64,000 nucleotides of DNA from Sanguinoderma infundibulare (taxonomy: Eukaryota > Basidiomycota > Agaricomycetes > Polyporales > Polyporaceae): positions 1,922,001 through 1,986,000 of the forward strand of contig JAVLRN010000008.1 of NCBI GenBank assembly GCA_032821775.1. Reading direction: 5' to 3'. Shown here piece after piece: positions 58,056 through 64,000 of this stretch (its first letter is position 1; every line of letters starts with the position of its first letter). Below the pieces are notes generated by a model, which saw nothing but the letters and a program-made list of their open reading frames with translations, was not told where the DNA came from and did no database searches. A program made the position numbers and the translations under genes.

Positions 58056-58395
58056 TCATGCGGCTTCGATAGGACCGGGAGCGGCTGCGTCTGCGGCAAC
58101 AGCTATCGGACACCCCGAAGATGTGAGCGCTGAAAGTCACAACAGGCTGGAACCCTGAGTGGTACTCACCCCGACGATCGCCAGAGACCGACAGCCATGC
58201 TGCATCGATGGGCGCAAGGTCTGAGCCTGCATGCAAAGTTGCCAATCGTCAACGCAATGCGCAACCCAGACCTCAGGACCCGGAGGTGGAGGAACGTTAA
58301 CCGCTGAGCTCACCTTCGGGCGTAGGAGCGGCGTGGGCTGTCAACGCCACAAAGGCGATGACGAAGAGGGCGAGGATGGAGATGCGGGGCGCCAT
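58056..58395 (-). CDS. mini secreted peptide 2 (candidate RiPP precursor)
   Basis: Predicted 57-residue secreted peptide, exons complement(58056..58090, 58170..58226, 58314..58395). Signal peptide residues 1-23 (ending LTAHAAP), then TPEGSDLAP, the shared core IDAAWLSVSG, a basic DRR and a Pro/Ala end (APGPIEAA). No cysteine. Exon 1 is 82 nt and exon 2 57 nt, both ending in phase 1, the same plan as peptide 1 (85 and 57) and peptide 3 (82 and 56). DRR could be a processing site for Kex2-like protease, which acts after dibasic pairs. The third exon's acceptor is the best of two candidates, so the last eleven residues are less certain. Confidence 0.65.
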
Positions 58396-59336
58396 GGACA
58401 TGTCTGGAGAGCGGCTTGCTTTGTCTGGGGTGGTTCTCAGGAACGCGACGACGGGATGTCTACTCTCGAGTACGACGGCGTCAGGTTATAACGGGTACCC
58501 GTCGACTCGTTTGCGGACTTAGGCGGTTCAAAAGGCTTCACACGCCGTTCCGCACTGCACAGACACCGGTGAGTTTCCCTCTACTGGTATGGTGCTATTA
58601 TCTGTGTGCTTCTCAGGTATTGCCGTTTGAGACTGCGTCTCGGCTGCGTTGAGAGGTATGATTCAGCCCAGCCGGTAATAAGTGGTAGAAGGGTAAAGGC
58701 CCCGTGTCCTTGGAATGGAGATCGAATCTAGTGCTGCGTCGAGACAGATATCAGTTGACAGCCTGAGAACCCGCACTTTACAATGCCGGGGAACTTACGC
58801 AGACGACAGCGCCGCTCGTCCTCCACCGTGTCCTTGATGGAGACAACGTGTACGTATATATTACACCCGCTCATGGAAGCTATGCCTGGTCATCATTATT
58901 CCGCAGTGCAAGCCCAGCCTGAGCCTTGTAACAAACTGTAAATTAGCTGACGTTGGCTCGGGCGAAAACCGCCACGACACACATATCCGTGTATGCGGAT
59001 ATGTAGCAGCACTTCCGTAGAAGGTTATAAAGGCAACTCTGTCGTAGGCCAAATTTGAGGCAGAACCGGTCTGTCATCTACGGTACTGGGAAGCCAGGGA
59101 TGGGATTTGAAATATGACCACGTTGCTGCACCATTCATTACATTCTGTCTTGTATCAATAGCATTATGACAACTGTGCCGCTGCAGACATGCAGTACTGT
59201 GCCAGGATGAGTGCCGAAAGGTGGGTCGACGAACACGTACAAAACGTACAGGGAGATTAACACTTCGGTATCTGCCCACAGATATTCGAATGAAGGCTTG
59301 CTGAGATGCCTCGTCAGGTCGAACGAGGAAGAATTC
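58396..59336. other. intergenic
   Basis: Upstream of mini peptide 2 (TTATAACC on the minus strand near 58487) and downstream of mini peptide 3. No further peptide gene of the same plan was found in it. Confidence 0.4.
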
Positions 59337-59530
59337 TCATTCATCCACACGGGACAGCCATTCGGACCCGATCCTGTAGTCGTCTATGCCGACTACAGAA
59401 TGCATCAACGTCAGTCCTTTACAATATACACTGAAAACGGGAACTCACCATGATCATCCACCGGAGCGCCCATTACGATGTGCGCAACTTGAGAGAGAAG
59501 GAAGATAAGAGGCAATATTACGACGCGCAT
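59337..59530 (-). CDS. mini secreted peptide 3 (candidate RiPP precursor)
   Basis: Predicted 45-residue secreted peptide, exons complement(59337..59392, 59449..59530), one 56-nt intron in phase 1. Signal peptide of about 21 residues (ending HIVMGAP), then VDDHVGIDDYRI, the core GSEWLS and the end RVDE. The Trp-Leu pair falls at the same place after the intron as in peptides 1 and 2, but the stop comes where they splice to a third exon, so it is either a shorter member or a truncated one. TATTAAAAG lies about 75 bases upstream. The mature part has no cysteine, one Tyr and one Trp, residues commonly used for cross-links in fungal RiPPs. Confidence 0.58.
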
Positions 59531-60234
59531 CGTCGGTATGCGCAAGTTGAGGGGCGTAGTAGTGTTGGATGGACACAACCGTGACTCCTCCTCCTTATCC
59601 CTTTTAATAGAATGGTTGGCGGCCCAAAGCGAGAGATACCATATCAGCATTCCAGCAGCCAGATAAGACGCCTCTCATCTCCGAGTGAGCCCGCGGCAGG
59701 ATGAAACACGACACAACTGGTACCACCATCATGATCTGACTCCAACCTACAGTATATCTGGCGAAGAATCTTATCAAAGCACAGAAAATGGCTATTTTAG
59801 TGCATGAGTAGAACTATAAAGAAAAATATACGTCAGTATCGTCCCATAAAGAAGGTGGATGAGGCTAGACTGTGAACTTGTGAACTTGGGAGGACGGTGG
59901 GTGCAGATGAGCGCCGTGGGAATCGTTGCCACAACGCCCAGGACGCTCAAAATGGCAACCTAGACGCTTACTAGTACTTTCACCGAAGGCTGAGCCTAGG
60001 TCCCTAGCCTCTCAAGATACTCGGATAATATTTGTCCAATAGCTGATCACACGTACACTACCTTCGATATCGAAAAGCACTACGTTGTACATCTACGAGA
60101 CTAAGACCACAACAGCGACAGAGCTCGTGCTCGTGCAAACGATTGATCGCGATCGACATTTCTGAATAACTTTCCGACTAACTCTCGTCCTCGTCCTCGT
60201 CCTCAGTGGTGCCTGCAGACAGCTTTTCCGCATG
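59531..60234. other. intergenic
   Basis: Holds the promoter of mini peptide 3 and the 3' side of the oxygenase gene. No gene recognised. Confidence 0.4.
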
Positions 60235-61751
60235 CTAAATCACGAGGGTGCGAGGAGCATGCAACCCCGCCACGTTGCTGACGTCTCCGCGCGATCCAGG
60301 GGGTCCGACGTCAACGAGGAGAGAAGGGCTCATGTAGATGTACGCCGTGCTCGCCTCGTTCCCATACGCGACGTACTCGGACCGGACGAGGTTCCACTGT
60401 CCGTGCATCGTGACCCAGTGGACGTCGACGGCCTTCATCGTTTGGCCAGCGTGGGCGTGCCACCTGTTCCAGCGCCGATCCTGCTTGTTGCTGAGTTCAC
60501 CGGGGAACGGCTTGGGGCAGATCTTCACGGCGCCGTTCTGGAAAAGAGTGTATTCTTCCTCGCTGTCGGTGTAGCCGAGCTCGACCATCCGGTCCATCAT
60601 CAGATTCCCGCCATAGTCCGAGTCGTAGATGAGGCGCAGGGCCGGCTGCAGCCCGAGAGCCTCGCACGCGCGGAACAGCGCAGTATCTGCGCCCTTGAGC
60701 CAGCCCACGAGGTTCTTGAGCGGGTTAGGCATGCTCTCGTCCCACGTGGAGGAGAATGGGTATGCATGACGCAGCCCGAATCCAAGCGTTCCGCCGTTGG
60801 GAAGGACTGCGGAGTCTGCGAGCAGTGCAGCCAAAGCGTTCTCGACCTCAAGGCTGTTGGTGTGCAGCGGCCGCAGGACGGACAGCCCGGTAGGGAGAGG
60901 GACAGGTGGCAAGGCAGACCAGTAGAGGTTGTACGTGATCGTCACGCGGTGTCCGCGGACGACGCGGGTGACCTCGTGCTCGATGTCGCTGAAGAAGGCA
61001 ACATAAGCAATGTGGGCAGTCGCCGCGCCAGACTCGTCGTCACTGCTGGCAGTAGCAGCAGCGGTATTGGACAAGATCTGAGCAGCGTCGAACGTCAATT
61101 CGTGGTCGTCGTTGCGCAGAATGAGCGCGCCGCCCTCATGCGGGGTCGGGAACACGATCACGAGTGAGCCGAACATGTCGGTGGATCGAGGGGTGTCTTT
61201 GTGTGCCTTGAAGAACGAGTCCTTCCCTATCGGATGTACTGGTAGTTAGCACGTGCGCAGTGACATGCTCGTGCGCGCCATTCACCGTATACGTTGAGCT
61301 TGTACAGTTCGCCACGAATGCCCTTCTTTTCATCCTTCCCAGTGAGCAGACCTGAGCTCACGACAGTGAGGAGCCCCAGCCGCTCCAGATCGATCGCGAC
61401 CATGAATTGATCAGTGTCCATCTTGCCCGCCTTCCGGTACGTTTCGTCGAGAACGTTCTCCTGGTTTCTGCCGAACGTAGCCGCTTCGCACGCCTGCTCG
61501 AGCTTGTCGAGGGCATCCTCGGATGCGTTCGATGTCAAATCGAGTTGACTGTGTGTGGCGGTTTCAGGCCTACAGTCGCTGCGAGGCCAAGGAGAGTCTG
61601 CTTACCATGCGTCGCTTCCTTTGCCGTAGTACAGGGATACGCTTTGCCGCGAGACCTCAATCGTCCCACTACAGAACGGTGGCTTCTCGGCGAGGGTGGT
61701 GCGGAGTCGCTGCAACAAGAGGAGCTGAGGCGCAGTAGTGTCCTCGGACAT
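60235..61751 (-). CDS. 2OG-Fe(II) oxygenase (prolyl-4-hydroxylase-like fold)
   Basis: Predicted 466-residue dioxygenase that would use 2-oxoglutarate, O2 and Fe(II) to hydroxylate a substrate. Exons complement(60235..61226, 61286..61548, 61606..61751), introns 59 and 57 nt. The N-terminal part has KPPFCSGTIEVSR and LEQACEAATFGRNQENVLD. The catalytic core reads LVIVFPTPHEGGALILRNDD, with His and Glu as metal-ligand candidates, then HIAYVAFFSDIEHEVTRVV and GHRVTITYNLYW, giving the distal His and the Arg for 2OG binding. This subfamily is widespread and multi-copy in agaricomycetes, without a known substrate. Its position next to the mini peptides makes it a possible tailoring enzyme, but chance is also likely. 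No signal peptide is seen, which argues against acting in the secretory route. Confidence 0.88.
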
Positions 61752-63129
61752 GGCGAGCACGATGTAAGAACGCGGGGGAGCGGGGGATTGCTTGCATGGG
61801 CGAGAGTGAGCGCCGTTATTTAGGACAGGTTTCCAGTGTACCGCATGACTTCCATGCGGCCGGGAATCTGCTTCGCCTGCACTGTTCTTGACCTATTCGA
61901 GCCACGGTGACTCAGCGTGTCAAGTAGAATCCTCGAGGCTGTTTGTGGGCGTACCTCCAGTCCCTCTGACTCGCACTCGTCCCAAAGCAGGAATCGAGTG
62001 TAAGCGATAACGTCACGTATGGAAGATCGCCGTCAAGGACTCGGAATCTGATGGTGACGACGAACTGGATCGGAGACAGCGCCATGTGAATGTCTCAAGC
62101 GTCGGCTTCTAGGTGAAAACCATTGTTCTCTGAACAGAGGGCAAGATGTGTTCATTTTTAATCGGAATTCGCAACCAACTGTGCATATCAAACACTCACT
62201 AAGATCCTGGAATAACCAACATATTGAAGTCCAGAGTCTTGCGCGCCGCGCCAACGCACGGTGAAGTGCCAGGCGAACGTATCACGTGGGAACCAACGGC
62301 AAATGTCCAAAATGGAAATCTAAACGCGCGTCCGTCACTATCTGATACACCGTTGCCGCCGCGGTCCAGAGGTCCCTTCCGACTACCCGCACCCTCCATC
62401 CGGAATATTAATACAGTAAGAGTAATCGCCATCAGTTACAATTTGCATACTCACTGGCATCCCTCTCCGATCCCAGGACGCGTACTCCCCCACCTCGTCT
62501 GAGAAACTTTGAACACGGCCGCACGGGCTAGATCCGCGCAGCCAAGCGGGATACGGAGAGGTTTATATGACACTATTGTTATGCGTTAGGTCGGATATGC
62601 TGTTGTCGCAGAGTCCCCCTTGACCACATATGTCAGATCAAAAGTTTCCAAGCAGGCTGGTGATGATCGCCTTCCGCGACTTGGTGACGAAAAGGTCGGG
62701 ATTGTCGTACTCTGTATGTACGGAGAGTTTACTCATGGCACACAGGGGTCACCTGGCTCGCAAAGAATGCAGACAGCACAATGGTTGCCACCTGTGTCTG
62801 GCGACATGGTGAGTGCGTCATCAATTTCGAATACTCGAGTCGCTAACCTTGATGTGTCACCCAGGATCGACCTCTTCTGCCAACCCCTCCACAAGTCCGC
62901 CAATTGCTACGCCGCCAAGTTGTGAGTCCTTGTTTCGTCGCCAAATAGAACCCACCAGCAGGCCAGCCCACGAGCTCCGTCCCCGATGATCCGACCACCT
63001 GTTCCTGGCAGTGGGGCATTCTCCTCGCGCGTGAACCGCGCCCTACCGCACCGTCTCCTGCAAGAGATGTGTCGAGCCAGAAGTTCAAACGGCGCTCGGC
63101 TTTATCGTCAGGCGTGCCCTCAACCTCGC
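61752..63129. other. gene-debris region
   Basis: The left end holds the oxygenase promoter (CTAAATAAC on the minus strand near 61815). Around 62740-62870 short plus-strand segments (HLARKE and MQTAQW in different frames) recall the middle of FAH-family hydrolases and could belong to the broken gene whose last exon is at 63415. No intact gene. Confidence 0.35.
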
Positions 63130-63318
63130 TCAGGAGAGAGGCGCGTTGCTGACTACAACATCGATTCGGCCGACCACCTCCTTCGTCGCCTTGAACGCAT
63201 AGAGATGGTGACGTCGACTTTGAAGAAGATCAGGCGGTCCTTAGGGTACTGTGTGGCAAGGTCGTCAAGGAAATTCAGCTTGCGGAACGTTGCGTCAACG
63301 GGCAGAGCCTCTAGGACG
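63130..63318 (-). pseudogene. short-chain dehydrogenase fragment, frameshifted
   Basis: On the minus strand a segment of an SDR enzyme is readable: FLDDLATQYPKDRLIFFKVD, then in another frame HLYAFKATKEVVGRIDVVVS and NAPLS before a stop. In intact SDRs this is the stretch from the second beta strand to the NNAG motif. The frame change near the DVT residues has no splice signal, and neither the TGxxxGxG cofactor motif nor the catalytic YxxxK is found around it. It is a relic. Confidence 0.6.
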
Positions 63319-63414
63319 GAACTTCCAGCGCGTAAGATTTCATCCCGTTTCTGGAACCCACTTGCCTCTCATCTTTGAGTATCCCTTTCATTAATTTCCC
63401 GGCATTCAGTGACC

Positions 63415-63608
63415 AAATCTTCAACATCCTCCAGACCATTGCCTTCCTCTCCCAAGCCACGAGGCTACTCCCTGGATCCATCGTCTTGAACGCCACGCCG
63501 AAGGGCGTCGGCGGCTTTGTCAAGAAGCTTCCCGTGTTCCTCAAGAATGGCGATGACATGAGCATTTGGCTAGGCGGCGGCATCGGCACCCTCGTAAACC
63601 CGATCTAA
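63415..63608 (+). pseudogene. fumarylacetoacetate-hydrolase family, solo last exon
   Basis: The final exon of an FAH-family hydrolase after a plausible CAG acceptor: SDQIFNILQTIAFLSQATRL, then LLPGSIVLNATPKGVGGF, FLKNGDDMSIWLGG and GIGTLVNPI before the stop. In intact proteins the preceding exons carry the metal-binding Glu/Asp residues; here the sequence upstream is an SDR relic on the other strand, so the rest of the gene is missing or scattered. The exon itself is undamaged, so the break is probably recent. Confidence 0.65.
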
Positions 63609-64000
63609 TGAAGTTGTAGAGGTCCACAACCCAGAAACGCCTCAGTCGCCCTACCGTCGACGATTAGGAGTGTGCTACCTCAGGGGTCGGTCCCCTCACT
63701 CCAACCTGATCTCGTCGCCGCTGAGTGATCCTGTCTATATGTATGTTGTGCTGAACACATTCGCTTGTTTGGGTTTGCGAGATTGCTTTGCACGACAAGG
63801 CGCCAGGGCTGTCTTGTACTTGTACGTCATTATCGGCCATCAGAATGTGGGTACTTACTGATCGTTCTCTATATGCTTGTCTGGCACGTTGTGCAGAAGT
63901 CCCTCTGGCGGTCGCGAATATCCGTTCCAAAGTTCTGAGCGCTGACGTTCTGAGCTCCAAGAGGTGTTTTAGGGCTGTGGAACTTGAATTCGAAAGACAT
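63609..64000. other. window end, no gene seen
   Basis: Short overlapping frames only. Confidence 0.4.

Noticed and set aside
57392..59530. Mini peptides as mating pheromone precursors
   Set aside because: Basidiomycete pheromone precursors end in a CaaX box and lack a signal peptide. These have a signal peptide, no cysteine in the mature part and end in PVA, EAA or VDE.
57392..59530. Mini peptides as hydrophobins or defensin-like peptides
   Set aside because: No cysteine in the mature part, so neither the eight-Cys pattern nor disulfide peptides are possible.
60232..61167. 311-codon plus-strand frame
   Set aside because: Antisense to the 2OG oxygenase, which has clear family motifs and splice sites.
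1..64000. CRISPR arrays, tRNA, rRNA, bacterial operons
   Set aside because: No regularly spaced repeats, no tRNA-like B-box context and no rRNA sequence were noticed; spliced genes show a nuclear fungal origin.

Overview
The window reads as nuclear DNA of a basidiomycete, most likely an agaricomycete (polypore-like). Protein-coding genes are cut by many short phase-conserved introns, mostly 50-85 nt, with GT..AG borders. Several gene families here are typical of mushroom-forming fungi: F-box proteins, a seven-TM family of unknown function, a DUF7704 membrane protein, UstYa-like (DUF3328) proteins and cysteine-free small secreted peptides. No rRNA, tRNA, CRISPR or bacterial-type operon was seen. 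Exon coordinates were worked out by hand from splice signals, reading-frame continuity and family similarity; no database was searched.

Layout. 1-7.6 kb: the 3'-truncated end of an F-box gene (-), an amino-acid/GABA-type permease with 12 exons (+), and the first copy (A) of a secreted protein family (-). 8.5-20.5 kb: an HPD-motif coiled-coil protein (-), a seven-TM protein (-), an LSH/IRC5-type SNF2 chromatin remodeller (+) and a secreted proline/arginine-rich protein (+). 23.4-31 kb: a DUF7704 protein (+), secreted copy B (+), a tiny glycine-zipper/Cys-cluster protein (-), an F-box remnant and secreted copy C (-). 32.8-40 kb: a Lys/Arg-repeat protein (-), an intact single-exon F-box gene (+) and a large single-pass membrane protein (-). 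41.3-51.7 kb: an orphan 137-residue protein (+), ATG22 (-), SUMO (+) sharing a divergent promoter with ATG22, a ricin-B-like lectin (+), a damaged or misread gene (-) and a Rieske-DUF455 fusion (+). 51.8-61.8 kb: two UstYa-like proteins, a But2-C-like membrane protein, three related mini secreted peptides and a 2OG-Fe(II) oxygenase. 62-64 kb: gene debris (FAH last exon, SDR fragment).

The most interesting part is 51.8-61.8 kb. Three secreted peptides of 45-64 residues share exon lengths, intron phases and a Trp-Leu motif in an otherwise diverged, cysteine-free mature part. They lie beside two HxxHC-type UstYa-like proteins and one 2OG-Fe(II) oxygenase. This is the gene content expected of a dikaritin-like RiPP pathway (ribosomally made, signal-peptide-bearing precursor plus UstYa oxidase). 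The precursor family and the assignment are inference from sequence and need expression and metabolite evidence. A second notable point is that the three dispersed secreted paralogs A, B and C keep a near-identical promoter/leader element just downstream of the TATA box.
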